Source of the DNA: JBBTQS01 sp964627055
GTDB lineage: Bacteria > Patescibacteriota > Patescibacteriia > Magasanikbacterales > JBBTQS01
Reading direction: 5' to 3'
Assembly (NCBI GenBank): GCA_964627055.1
Contig: CAZVGV010000019.1
Coordinates: 1 to 11,942 of the forward strand
DNA length: 11,942 bases
Position 1 is the first letter of the stretch; every line of letters begins with the position of its first letter. This document shows positions 5,594-11,942 of this stretch, piece by piece. The notes under the pieces are model-generated. The model was not told the origin of the DNA, searched no databases, and saw only the letters and a list, made by a program, of their open reading frames with translations. A program made the translations under genes and the position numbers.

Positions 5594-6794
5594 GTGGGTT
5601 GCGGCAGGAGTATTGGTTTTGTTGCCTGTGCAGACGCACTGGTTGCTTCGTGCTGCAGCGTGGGAGTTCGGCAGTGCTCGGTTGTTAGTAATGGAATGTG
5701 TGGTGCTGGTGTTGTCGTTATGTTTTGTTCGTACGTGGTGGAAGATGCGGACTGTTCGTGTGCGCAGAGCCACGGTGTTTGCAGTTGCTGGTATGGTGCT
5801 ATGGGGAGTTGGCGTGAGTCAGGGGAGTGTGATCGCAGTACTACAACTCGTGCATATGCTTAGTGCTGGTGCACTTGGTATTATTCTTTGGGAATCAGTG
5901 CGGCACTGGGGTGTGCTGTGGGTGTTGTCGTGGTATTTGGCCGGTGGAGTGGTGTGGGCGGGAATGGGAATAGTGCAGTGGATACAACAGGTTGTGACCC
6001 CGAGTACGTGGATGGGAATGGCAGCACATGCACCAGCAGTCGCGGGTGATTCGGTCGTGCTTATGGAGGGGGTGCGTGTGTTACGTGCGTATGGGCCGAT
6101 GCCACACCCTAATATTTTTGGAGGGCTGATGGTTTCATATGTGTACGCTGCAATTTTGTTGATACGCAGTGGTGGTTTTCAGGGGTGGTGGCGTCGCAGT
6201 ATGGTGCTTGGTGTGATGTCGCTGTGCGTCGCCGCGTTGGTGTTGTCATTTTCTCGCAGTGCGTGGATCGCTGCGGTGGTGGTGTTACTCGTTGCTGTTC
6301 CATGGCGTCGAGCGTGGCGTTTGTGGATACGTCTTGCGGTAGTGCCAGTGGGCGTAATGTTGGTTGTCGCTGTGTTTGTTGCGCCGGCAATTTTGACGCG
6401 TGTTCAGGGTACTAATGTACTCGAGACTCGGTCGCAGAGTGAACGTGCTGACTTATGGCGCGATGGAATGCGACTGGTGCAAGCGAATCCCTATTTCGGG
6501 ACTGGTTTGGGGCTTGCAACAACAGGCATACAGCGCCTCGATCCGTCGCGAGAAGCATGGACACTACAGCCGCCGCACTTCGTTCCGTTATTGATTGCGG
6601 TAGAACTTGGGATTGTAGGGGTGTTGCTGGTTCTACTTTGTGGCACGGCTCTTCCGTGGAACCGTGGATTATTTGTGCTTATTCCAGGCTTAATTTTCGA
6701 TCATTTTTATTGGTCGCTTCCTGCAGGATTATTTCTCTTGACAGTCTTGTGGTTCTTGACTACGATACAAGCAAAGTTAGCACTCGACCAATAA
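5577..6794 (+). CDS. O-antigen ligase/polymerase-like membrane protein (WaaL/Wzy_C family)
   Basis: A polytopic membrane protein of 405 residues with about ten hydrophobic segments and conserved pieces of the Wzy_C/O-antigen ligase family: MPHPNIFGG (175-183), SFSRSAW (224-230), an extracytoplasmic stretch with RSQSERADLWRDGM (285-298), NPYFGTGLG (304-312), then PPHFVPLLIAVELGIVG (332-348). Such enzymes transfer or polymerise undecaprenyl-linked glycans outside the membrane. Glycoprotein glycosyltransferases share this fold, so the acceptor (lipid, protein or polysaccharide) is open; classical LPS is not expected in CPR cells. A frame opening upstream to 5427 lies inside the previous gene; ATG 5577 gives a sensible basic N terminus before segment 1 and a 17-nt overlap. 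The coding strand is strongly G/T-rich, reflecting Val, Leu and Trp codons. Its last codons form half of the CIRCE operator of groES. Confidence 0.85.
   Translation: MERIRKWVAAGVLVLLPVQTHWLLRAAAWEFGSARLLVMECVVLVLSLCFVRTWWKMRTVRVRRATVFAVAGMVLWGVGVSQGSVIAVLQLVHMLSAGALGIILWESVRHWGVLWVLSWYLAGGVVWAGMGIVQWIQQVVTPSTWMGMAAHAPAVAGDSVVLMEGVRVLRAYGPMPHPNIFGGLMVSYVYAAILLIRSGGFQGWWRRSMVLGVMSLCVAALVLSFSRSAWIAAVVVLLVAVPWRRAWRLWIRLAVVPVGVMLVVAVFVAPAILTRVQGTNVLETRSQSERADLWRDGMRLVQANPYFGTGLGLATTGIQRLDPSREAWTLQPPHFVPLLIAVELGIVGVLLVLLCGTALPWNRGLFVLIPGLIFDHFYWSLPAGLFLLTVLWFLTTIQAKLALDQ
6738..6766 (+). promoter_or_regulatory. Promoter of groES-groEL
   Basis: TTGACA (6738-6743) and TACGAT (6761-6766) are 17 nt apart. 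The predicted start near 6773 falls just before the CIRCE element, the usual housekeeping-sigma plus CIRCE arrangement. The promoter lies wholly inside the 3' coding part of the ligase-like gene. Confidence 0.7.
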
Positions 6795-6803
6795 GAGTGC
6801 TAA
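6777..6803 (+). promoter_or_regulatory. CIRCE operator (HrcA binding site)
   Basis: TTAGCACTC, 9 nt, GAGTGCTAA: a perfect 9-bp inverted repeat with the canonical 9-nt spacer, exactly the CIRCE consensus. HrcA represses groE and dnaK operons through it and releases on heat stress with GroEL as modulator. The left arm encodes Leu-Ala-Leu of the ligase-like protein and the spacer contains its TAA stop. hrcA itself is not in this window. Confidence 0.97.
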
Positions 6804-6824
6804 CAAAGAATTAACGGTAAAGAT

Positions 6825-7118
6825 ATGAAATTAGTGCCACTTAACGATCACGTAATCGTTCGTGCCGTGGATGCGAAGGAACAAGCAAGTGCATCCGGAA
6901 TTCTTATCCCGGACACCTCCAGCAAGGAGCGTCCGCAGCAAGGTGAGGTCGTTGCGGTTGGTCCAGGCAAAATGCTTGAGACTGGCTCGCGCGCAGCGAT
7001 GAGTGTATCTATCGGTCAGCGTGTGGTGTTCAAGAAATATGCACCAGACGAAGTGAAGGTAGACCGTGAAGAGTATCTCGTGATCTCTGAATCAGACATT
7101 ATCGCCGTAATTGAATAA
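6825..7118 (+). CDS. groES: Co-chaperonin GroES (Cpn10)
   Basis: A 97-residue subunit of the heptameric lid that caps GroEL and closes the folding chamber in the cytosol. The N-terminal strand LVPLNDHVIVRAV is followed by the mobile loop that docks on GroEL (about 17-35, with SASGILIPDT), then KERPQQGEVVAVGPG and the C-terminal YLVISESDIIAVIE, all diagnostic. Length equals the family norm. Only a weak purine stretch (GGTAAAGAT) precedes the ATG. It is the first gene after the CIRCE operator and lies 3 nt before groEL; the pair forms an HrcA-controlled stress operon. Confidence 0.98.
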   Translation: MKLVPLNDHVIVRAVDAKEQASASGILIPDTSSKERPQQGEVVAVGPGKMLETGSRAAMSVSIGQRVVFKKYAPDEVKVDREEYLVISESDIIAVIE

Positions 7119-7121
7119 CGT

Positions 7122-8786
7122 ATGGCAAAGCAGATTATTTTCAATGAAGAAGCACGTCAGGCGATCAAGCGTGGCGTGGACAAGCTCGCAAATGCAGTGA
7201 AGGTCACTCTCGGGCCTCGTGGTCGCAATGTAGTCATTCAGAAGTCCTACGGTGCACCACAGATCACCAAGGATGGCGTGACTGTTGCTAAGGAAGTCGA
7301 GCTCGAGGACAACTTCGAGAACATCGGCGCAGAGCTGGTGAAGGAAGTTGCAAGCAAGACCAATGATGTAGTGGGTGATGGTACGACAACAGCAACGGTA
7401 CTTGCGCAGGCGATTGTGAGCGAGGGAACTGCTGTGGTAACCGCGGGGCTTAACCCATTGCCACTCAAGCGTGGTATTGATCGCGCTGTGGAGATTGTTG
7501 TGGAGGAAATCAAGACCAACATTGCGAAGCCTGTACACGATTCTGAAATCGCAAAGGTTGCTTCGATCTCAGCCAATGATCAGGAGATTGGGCAGCTCAT
7601 TGCTGAAGTAATGCATGAGGTTGGAAATGATGGTGTGATTACGGTTGAAGAGGGGCAGTCCTTCGGTATCACCAAGGAAGTGGTGAAGGGTATGCGCTTC
7701 GACAAAGGCTATGTTTCGCACTACATGGTGACTGATTCGAGCCGCATGGAAGCAGAGTACAACGACCCTGCAATTCTCGTGACGGACAAAAAGATTTCTT
7801 CGATTCAGGACGTGTTGCCGCTTCTTGAGAAGCTTGCACAGTCTGGTCGTAAGGAGATTGTCATCATTGCAGAAGATGTCGAAGGTGAAGCACTCACGAC
7901 ATTTGTACTCAACAAGTTGCGTGGCACATTCCATGTACTCGCGGTGAAGGCTCCAGGATTTGGTGACCGCCGCAAGGATATGTTGCAGGACATCGCAACG
8001 CTCACGGGTGCGCGCGTGATCTCGGAAGAAGTTGGTCTCAAGCTCGACACCGCAACGCTCGAAGATCTCGGCTCCGCTCGTAAGGTGATTGCAACCAAGG
8101 AGCACACCACGATTGTTGAGGGCAAGGGTAATCCAGACGCTGTAAAGGAGCGTGTAGCACAGTTGCGCACAATTCTTGAGAAGACGGAAAGTGACTTCGA
8201 TCGCGACAAGCTCCAGGAGCGCATTGCGAAGCTCGCAGGTGGCGTCGGTGTCCTCAAGATCGGTGCAGCAACCGAGACGGAGATGAAGGAAAAGAAGCAG
8301 CGCATTGAAGATGCAATCAACGCAACCAAGGCAGCGATCGAAGAAGGTATTGTGCCTGGCGGTGGAGTCGCACTCTTGCGTGCATCGGTTGCTCTCGCAG
8401 TACAGATTGATGCAATCGAAAAGAACACGCCAGAGAAGGTAGGTATGCAGATTGTGCATCGCGCGCTCTTGGCACCAATGCGCCAGATTGTTGAGAATGC
8501 TGGTGACATGGGTGACGTGATGATTCACGAAGTTCGTGCGGCACACAAGGCAGGAAAGGTGAACTTCGGGTACAACGTACTCCATACCTCTGATGACGAT
8601 GCGGTGGTGGATATGCTTGCTGCAGGTGTCATCGACCCAGCGAAGGTGACGCGCACTGCATTGCAGAATGCAGCGTCTATTGCCGGTCTCTTCCTCACGA
8701 CTGAAGCAGTGATTGCAGAGCTTCCGAAGAAGGAAGCAGCAGCTGCTCCTGACATGCACGGAGGCATGGGCATGGGTGGATACTAA
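7122..8786 (+). CDS. groEL: Chaperonin GroEL (Cpn60)
   Basis: A 554-residue subunit of the double-ring ATP-driven folding chamber. The equatorial domain shows KVTLGPRGRNVVI (27-39) and the ATP loop VVGDGTTTATV (83-93), including the key Asp in GDGTTT. Apical-domain and hinge sequences are intact, among them APGFGDRRKDMLQDIA. The C-terminal equatorial half has EEGIVPGGGVALLRA with the conserved triple glycine. The tail is PDMHGGMGMGGY, a short variant of the Gly-Met tail, ending in Tyr. The gene is full length with no disruption. It follows groES by 3 nt without a visible Shine-Dalgarno and ends in a strong hairpin. GroEL is expected both to fold proteins and to stabilise HrcA, closing the feedback loop at the CIRCE site. 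Confidence 0.99.
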   Translation: MAKQIIFNEEARQAIKRGVDKLANAVKVTLGPRGRNVVIQKSYGAPQITKDGVTVAKEVELEDNFENIGAELVKEVASKTNDVVGDGTTTATVLAQAIVSEGTAVVTAGLNPLPLKRGIDRAVEIVVEEIKTNIAKPVHDSEIAKVASISANDQEIGQLIAEVMHEVGNDGVITVEEGQSFGITKEVVKGMRFDKGYVSHYMVTDSSRMEAEYNDPAILVTDKKISSIQDVLPLLEKLAQSGRKEIVIIAEDVEGEALTTFVLNKLRGTFHVLAVKAPGFGDRRKDMLQDIATLTGARVISEEVGLKLDTATLEDLGSARKVIATKEHTTIVEGKGNPDAVKERVAQLRTILEKTESDFDRDKLQERIAKLAGGVGVLKIGAATETEMKEKKQRIEDAINATKAAIEEGIVPGGGVALLRASVALAVQIDAIEKNTPEKVGMQIVHRALLAPMRQIVENAGDMGDVMIHEVRAAHKAGKVNFGYNVLHTSDDDAVVDMLAAGVIDPAKVTRTALQNAASIAGLFLTTEAVIAELPKKEAAAAPDMHGGMGMGGY

Positions 8787-8797
8787 GGTGTGTAATA

Positions 8798-8838
8798 CAA
8801 TGCAAAACGCCGCTCCTTGTGGGCGGCGTTTTGCATTG
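8798..8838 (+). terminator. Terminator hairpin after groEL
   Basis: A perfect 16-bp stem: arm 8798-8813 pairs with 8823-8838 around a 9-nt loop. The GC-rich core (CGCCGC/GCGGCG) is followed by TTTT within the 3' arm, and a second T5 occurs at 8847-8851. The A-tract in the 5' arm would also allow termination of antisense transcription. The rest of the gap to 8921 shows no clear feature. Confidence 0.8.
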
Positions 8839-8921
8839 TGGTGGGCTTTTTCCAAAAAATAAAGGTTTAAACACTGTATCCTGGAAATTGTGAGAAAGTC
8901 AATGTGGATGTATTCGTGCCG

Positions 8922-8950
8922 TTGCGCACACACGGTAACCTCGCTATACT
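8922..8950 (+). promoter_or_regulatory. Promoter of the prfB-tsaC-rsmA operon
   Basis: TTGCGC (8922-8927), a 17-nt spacer and TATACT (8945-8950). The -10 ends 10 nt before the ATG at 8961, so the predicted start at about 8957 leaves a leader of only 3-4 nt and no room for a Shine-Dalgarno. Confidence 0.7.
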
Positions 8951-8960
8951 GCCCTAGAAT

Positions 8961-10076
8961 ATGAAGGAAATTTTGGCCAATCTCGACGCACTCATTACCC
9001 GCATGGAGCAAGCCCAGGCCATGGTTCGGTTATCTGATAAGAAGCAGCAAGTTGCAGCGCTTGGTACGCAGATGCAAGACCCAACATTCTGGAATACACC
9101 TGCAACAGCACAGCAGGTGAGTCAGCAGTATGCCGAACTCAAGAAGGAAGTGGATTTGTGGGAAGGGCTGCACCTGGAGGCGACACAGTTGCGTGAATTT
9201 GTCGCAGGGCTTGCGGGTGCTGACGTAGAGGCAATGGGTGAAGAAGTGGAAAAACAATTTGTAGATCTGTCGAAGCGATTTACAGCTCAAGAATTCTTGG
9301 TGCTTCTTTCTGACACCTATGATGCAAATAACGCGATCATGGCGTTGCACGCAGGTGCTGGCGGCACTGAGGCGCAGGATTGGGTTGGGATGCTGTTGCG
9401 CATGTACACACGATTTTGTGAACAGCAAGGGTGGAAAGTTGTTATTGTAGACGAATCACGTGGGCAAGAAGCTGGGTGGAAGAGCGTTACCCTGCACATC
9501 ACAGGTCGCTATGCCTATGGCTATCTCAAAGGCGAGCATGGGGTACATCGGCTTGTTCGTATTTCGCCGTTTGATGCAGAAAAAATGCGACACACTTCAT
9601 TTGCATTGGCAGAAGTGACGCCAGAGCTCGATGCGCTTGGTGAGGTTGAAATCAAAGACGAAGATCTGCGTATCGACACCTTTATGTCTGGTGGAAAAGG
9701 TGGGCAGTCTGTGAATACGACGTATTCTGCTGTGCGTATTGTGCATATTCCAACTGGTATTACGGTCAGCTGTCAGAATGAGCGTTCACAACAACAGAAT
9801 CGTGAGACAGCAATGAAGATTTTGCGCGGCAAGTTACTTCGCCTTATGGAGGAGAATCTGCTTGCAGAAAAGGCAGAATTGCGAGGTTCTTACCAGAGTG
9901 CAGCGTGGGGGAACCAAGCGCGCTCGTATGTGCTACAGCCATACCAACTCGTGAAGGATCATCGTACAGATCACGAAACCGCGGATACTGACGCGGTGCT
10001 TAACGGCGAAATTCTTCCGTTTATTGAGCAGTATCTTGCATGGCGCAAGCACGAACAAGCAAAGAAAACCACATGA
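8961..10076 (+). CDS. prfB: Peptide chain release factor 2
   Basis: Recognises UAA and UGA stop codons on the ribosome and triggers peptide release. In 371 residues it carries the N-terminal helical domain, the RF2-specific anticodon-like motif SPF (202-204, in VRISPFD) and the catalytic loop GGQ (247-249, in SGGKGGQSVN), whose Gln is normally methylated by PrmC. The C-terminal RSYVLQPYQLVKDHRT block is typical. SPF rather than PxT separates it from RF1. The frame is open from ATG 8961 with no in-frame TGA and no CTTTGAC-like slippery site, so the programmed +1 frameshift of E. coli prfB is absent. It heads an operon and overlaps tsaC by ATGA. The residue after GGQ is Ser, where His or Asn is more usual. 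Confidence 0.97.
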   Translation: MKEILANLDALITRMEQAQAMVRLSDKKQQVAALGTQMQDPTFWNTPATAQQVSQQYAELKKEVDLWEGLHLEATQLREFVAGLAGADVEAMGEEVEKQFVDLSKRFTAQEFLVLLSDTYDANNAIMALHAGAGGTEAQDWVGMLLRMYTRFCEQQGWKVVIVDESRGQEAGWKSVTLHITGRYAYGYLKGEHGVHRLVRISPFDAEKMRHTSFALAEVTPELDALGEVEIKDEDLRIDTFMSGGKGGQSVNTTYSAVRIVHIPTGITVSCQNERSQQQNRETAMKILRGKLLRLMEENLLAEKAELRGSYQSAAWGNQARSYVLQPYQLVKDHRTDHETADTDAVLNGEILPFIEQYLAWRKHEQAKKTT

Positions 10077-10645
10077 GTCCACTCATCCTGCACCCAACGG
10101 AGACTGTGTATGGGCTCGGCTGTGACGCGCGCGACGCGCAGACGCTCGGGCGAATTTTTGCATTGAAAGGGCGTGAAGCGAACAAAAGCGTTGGGTTGAT
10201 CGCAGCAGATCTAGAGATGGTAGAGCGTACGGTTGTACTATCTTCGGCAGCGCGCGAGATCGCAAAGAAGTATTGGCCTGGTGCGCTGGCTATTATTGCG
10301 CCGGTTCGAGCTGAGGCAAGCCTCGCGTCTCAGGCAGTTGCTGCGGATGGAACTGTAGCAATTCGCGTGTCAGATTCGCAGATTGCTCGCGATCTTGCCT
10401 CACGCATGGGCGCGCCATTGGTGTCTACGAGCGCCAATCGTGCTGGACAGCCAGCCTGTTCGTCAGTTCAAGCACTGCGCGAGCAACTCGGTGAAGCAGA
10501 TTTTGCAATGATCGATGAAGTGATCGATGTGGGGCAATTACCACCGCGACTTCCGTCGACGATTATTCGTGTTGCGGAGGATGGGGGCATCACGGTGGTT
10601 CGACAAGGGTCTGTTGCGATTACTGAGGAGCACACAACAGTATGA
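10073..10645 (+). CDS. tsaC: L-threonylcarbamoyladenylate synthase (TsaC/Sua5-YciO-YrdC family)
   Basis: Makes threonylcarbamoyl-AMP from Thr, bicarbonate and ATP, the first step of the t6A37 modification of tRNAs reading ANN codons. The 190 residues contain HPTETVYGLGCDA (7-19), the family's substrate-binding opening, KGREANKSVGLIA (basic Lys-x-Arg motif plus a later Lys), WPGALAII, GTVAIRVSD and STSANRAGQPA, all in the expected order. The C-terminal LPSTIIRV and VVRQGSV complete the single-domain short form, without the Sua5 extension. The N terminus is trimmed: about 16 residues of the usual first helix before P-T-x-T are missing. An in-frame ATG at 10040 would add 11 residues of no family character and overlap prfB more, so the ATGA start at 10073 is chosen. 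The stop overlaps rsmA by ATGA. Confidence 0.92.
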   Translation: MSPLILHPTETVYGLGCDARDAQTLGRIFALKGREANKSVGLIAADLEMVERTVVLSSAAREIAKKYWPGALAIIAPVRAEASLASQAVAADGTVAIRVSDSQIARDLASRMGAPLVSTSANRAGQPACSSVQALREQLGEADFAMIDEVIDVGQLPPRLPSTIIRVAEDGGITVVRQGSVAITEEHTTV

Positions 10646-11457
10646 AAACTGCAGAAATCCAAGAGATTGCAGCACGATTTCATGTCCGTCCGACCAAGGC
10701 ATTGGGGCAAAATTTTCTTACAGATGATCGGGTGTGTGAGCGGATTGTTGCAGCTGCAGAGCTCACGCCGCAAGATACGGTTTTGGAAATTGGGCCGGGA
10801 TTGGGTGCGTTAACACGGTATTTGATCGCAACAGGTGCGATGGTAATTGCCGTTGAAAAGGATCGGCATGTGGCAACGTATCTCCAGGAGACCTACGGCC
10901 ACCTTCCCAATGTTCGGATTATGCAGGCTGACGCGCTCCAGTTCGATCTTGCGACAGTACCACAACCGTATGTGTTGGTTAGCAACATGCCATATAGTAT
11001 TACCTCTCCGTTATTGGCTCATACGGTAGAATCTGCAACGCACGCGCCAACGCGTGCCGTGCTGATGATGCAAAAAGAGGTCGCAGATCGTATCCGAGCG
11101 CGTGTTCCAGATATGAATTTGCTTGCAGTATCGTTGCAATTGCGTACAGCAACCATCGAACATGTTCTCACAGCACCGCCACATGCTTTTTGGCCACAAC
11201 CAGAGGTCGAATCCACGGTATTGCGCTTTGTTCTGGAGCCGCAGCGGCCAGCGAACATTGCTGCGATTTTGCATCTTGCACGCGTCGGCTTTGCTCAGAA
11301 ACGCAAACAACTCCTTTCCACACTCACGAAGAGCGGCATTGCTTCCAAAGAAACTCTTGCACGAGCATTCACTGCTGCAGGTCTTGCTCTTGATGTGCGT
11401 CCAGAAGTTGTGGATATCGCACAGTGGAACCAACTTGTGCTATACTTGGGCAAGTAA
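10642..11457 (+). CDS. rsmA: 16S rRNA (adenine1518/1519-N6)-dimethyltransferase RsmA (KsgA)
   Basis: Dimethylates two adjacent adenosines in helix 45 at the 3' end of 16S rRNA, a late check in small-subunit assembly. The 271 residues hold the family opening PTKALGQNFL (17-26), SAM motif I LEIGPGLGALT (48-58), the acidic VEKD (71-74), the catalytic NMPY (115-118; NLPY in many homologues), MMQKEVADRI (142-151), FWPQPEVESTVLRF (183-196) and the C-terminal FAQKRKQLLSTL (217-228). All key residues are present and length is normal. It overlaps tsaC by ATGA and is the one gene here with a recognisable Shine-Dalgarno-like GAGGAG, 11 nt ahead of the ATG. With prfB and tsaC it forms a translation-related operon. 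Confidence 0.97.
   Translation: MKTAEIQEIAARFHVRPTKALGQNFLTDDRVCERIVAAAELTPQDTVLEIGPGLGALTRYLIATGAMVIAVEKDRHVATYLQETYGHLPNVRIMQADALQFDLATVPQPYVLVSNMPYSITSPLLAHTVESATHAPTRAVLMMQKEVADRIRARVPDMNLLAVSLQLRTATIEHVLTAPPHAFWPQPEVESTVLRFVLEPQRPANIAAILHLARVGFAQKRKQLLSTLTKSGIASKETLARAFTAAGLALDVRPEVVDIAQWNQLVLYLGK
11436..11446 (+). promoter_or_regulatory. Extended -10 promoter inside the end of rsmA
   Basis: TGTGCTATACT lies in the last codons of rsmA and matches the permease and nusA elements base for base. No -35 is visible. The predicted start near 11453 would give a leader of about 17 nt for the gene at 11470. It could be a chance match within Leu-Tyr codons, but its position before the next gene supports a real promoter. 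Confidence 0.5.
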
Positions 11458-11469
11458 TAACTCTTTGCC

Positions 11470-11942
11470 ATGGGGAGCATTCGAGAGATCCTCTCGCAGT
11501 TGACCGGCTACCAAAAAGTCAGCGCGATACTACTCGCGTTTTTTGGCGTTGCGGCTGTTTTTCTAGCTGGATTGCAGATGCGAACGCGCATTCTTGATGG
11601 TGGTGAATCACGTCGCGCTGCAGCAAGTTCGGTGTACACTGATCTTGCGGCTGCAGGAGGCGCTGCTGCTGCGGTTCTCGGCCAAGATACAGACAAGGAC
11701 GGACTGACAGACACCGATGAGATCAAGACATACCGTACAAGTCCATATCTTCAGGATTCGGACTCAGATGGAAAGACAGATGGTGAGGAAATAGCTGCAG
11801 AGACAAACCCAAATTGCCCAGAAGGCGAAGTGTGCTTCGGCTTGGGCAAAGAAACAGCAGTAGACCGTGCAAGTACAGATGGCACAGAGGTTGGTACAGA
11901 AAAGCCAACAGGAACAGGCCAGGGTGGGGCATCAACAGGCCC
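11470..11942 (+). CDS. Membrane-anchored protein with thrombospondin type 3-like Ca-binding repeats (5' part, runs off the window)
   Basis: From ATG 11470 the frame stays open to the window edge (157 codons). A short basic N terminus precedes one membrane segment (about residues 18-36), read as a signal anchor with the remainder outside the cell. An Ala-rich linker leads to two Asp-rich loops, DTDKDGLTDTDE (73-84) and DSDSDGKTDGEE (96-107), which match the D-x-D-x-D-G-x-x-D-x-x-E pattern of thrombospondin type 3/EF-hand-like calcium sites. The spacing segment ends in TNP, as often seen between such repeats. A C-x5-C pair follows (NCPEGEVC, 115-122), then a Thr/Gly-rich low-complexity stretch. 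Such proteins are usually cell-surface or adhesion components; the exact role is unknown. A Shine-Dalgarno is not evident. Confidence 0.78.
   Translation, partial: MGSIREILSQLTGYQKVSAILLAFFGVAAVFLAGLQMRTRILDGGESRRAAASSVYTDLAAAGGAAAAVLGQDTDKDGLTDTDEIKTYRTSPYLQDSDSDGKTDGEEIAAETNPNCPEGEVCFGLGKETAVDRASTDGTEVGTEKPTGTGQGGASTG

Noticed and set aside
8839..8921. Possible small RNA or gene in the gap between groEL and prfB
   Set aside because: Only a T5 run and unremarkable sequence. No start codon with a meaningful frame, no promoter-terminator pair.
7569..9011. A 480-codon open frame on the minus strand opposite groEL
   Set aside because: It is antisense to a clear, highly conserved groEL and to the terminator. 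The product is Cys/His-rich without domain structure, an effect of groEL codon bias.
8961..9060. Possible programmed +1 frameshift in prfB (a TGA-TAA appears out of frame near 9034)
   Set aside because: No CTTTGAC slippery site or upstream Shine-Dalgarno stimulator, and the real frame is open from ATG to stop, so no frameshift is needed.

Overview
The window looks like a compact chromosomal segment of a Candidate Phyla Radiation (Patescibacteria) bacterium, most likely of a Parcubacteria-type lineage. This placement is an inference from gene content and style: very short intergenic gaps, short housekeeping proteins with lineage-type insertions (NusA), a lone YidC of about 244 residues, a WaaL/Wzy-like protein and a secreted thrombospondin-3-type calcium-binding protein. 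No marker gene here fixes the taxon. TGA is used as an ordinary stop (for example at 1957, 2744 and 10076) and a full-length release factor 2 is encoded, so the code is standard. That argues against the Gracilibacteria/Absconditabacteria, which read UGA as glycine.

Layout. (1) 1-530, minus strand: 5' part of an aromatic amino acid permease-type transporter, with its promoter at 540-568. (2) 594-757: a tRNA-Val(UAC) unit with a near-consensus promoter and a terminator starting right after the CCA; its acceptor stem is mismatched at three alternating positions. (3) 757-2744: small unknown membrane or secreted proteins, a class I SAM methyltransferase and a YraN-family putative nuclease. (4) 2751-6794: a run of nusA, yidC, a nucleotidyltransferase-fold protein and an O-antigen ligase/polymerase-like membrane protein, all tightly packed. 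(5) 6738-8838: the groES-groEL chaperonin operon with a perfect CIRCE (HrcA) operator that overlaps the 3' end of the ligase gene, closed by a strong hairpin. (6) 8922-11457: a translation-related operon prfB-tsaC-rsmA with two ATGA stop/start overlaps. (7) 11436-11942: promoter and N-terminal part of a membrane-anchored protein with thrombospondin type 3-like repeats.

Regulatory style. A -10 element TATACT, often extended as TGnTATACT, recurs in front of at least six transcription units. For several of them it sits only 8-10 nt before the ATG, so the mRNAs should be leaderless or nearly so, and Shine-Dalgarno sequences are mostly absent. Terminators and promoters are stacked on each other at the tRNA/next-gene junction and upstream of nusA.

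I found no CRISPR array, insertion sequence, toxin-antitoxin, phage or defence module. Nothing here looks like a wholly new system. The points most worth a second look are the tRNA acceptor stem, the leaderless-type promoter pattern, the CIRCE/ligase overlap, the terminator hairpin over the nusA promoter, and the uncharacterised nucleotidyltransferase/ligase pair.
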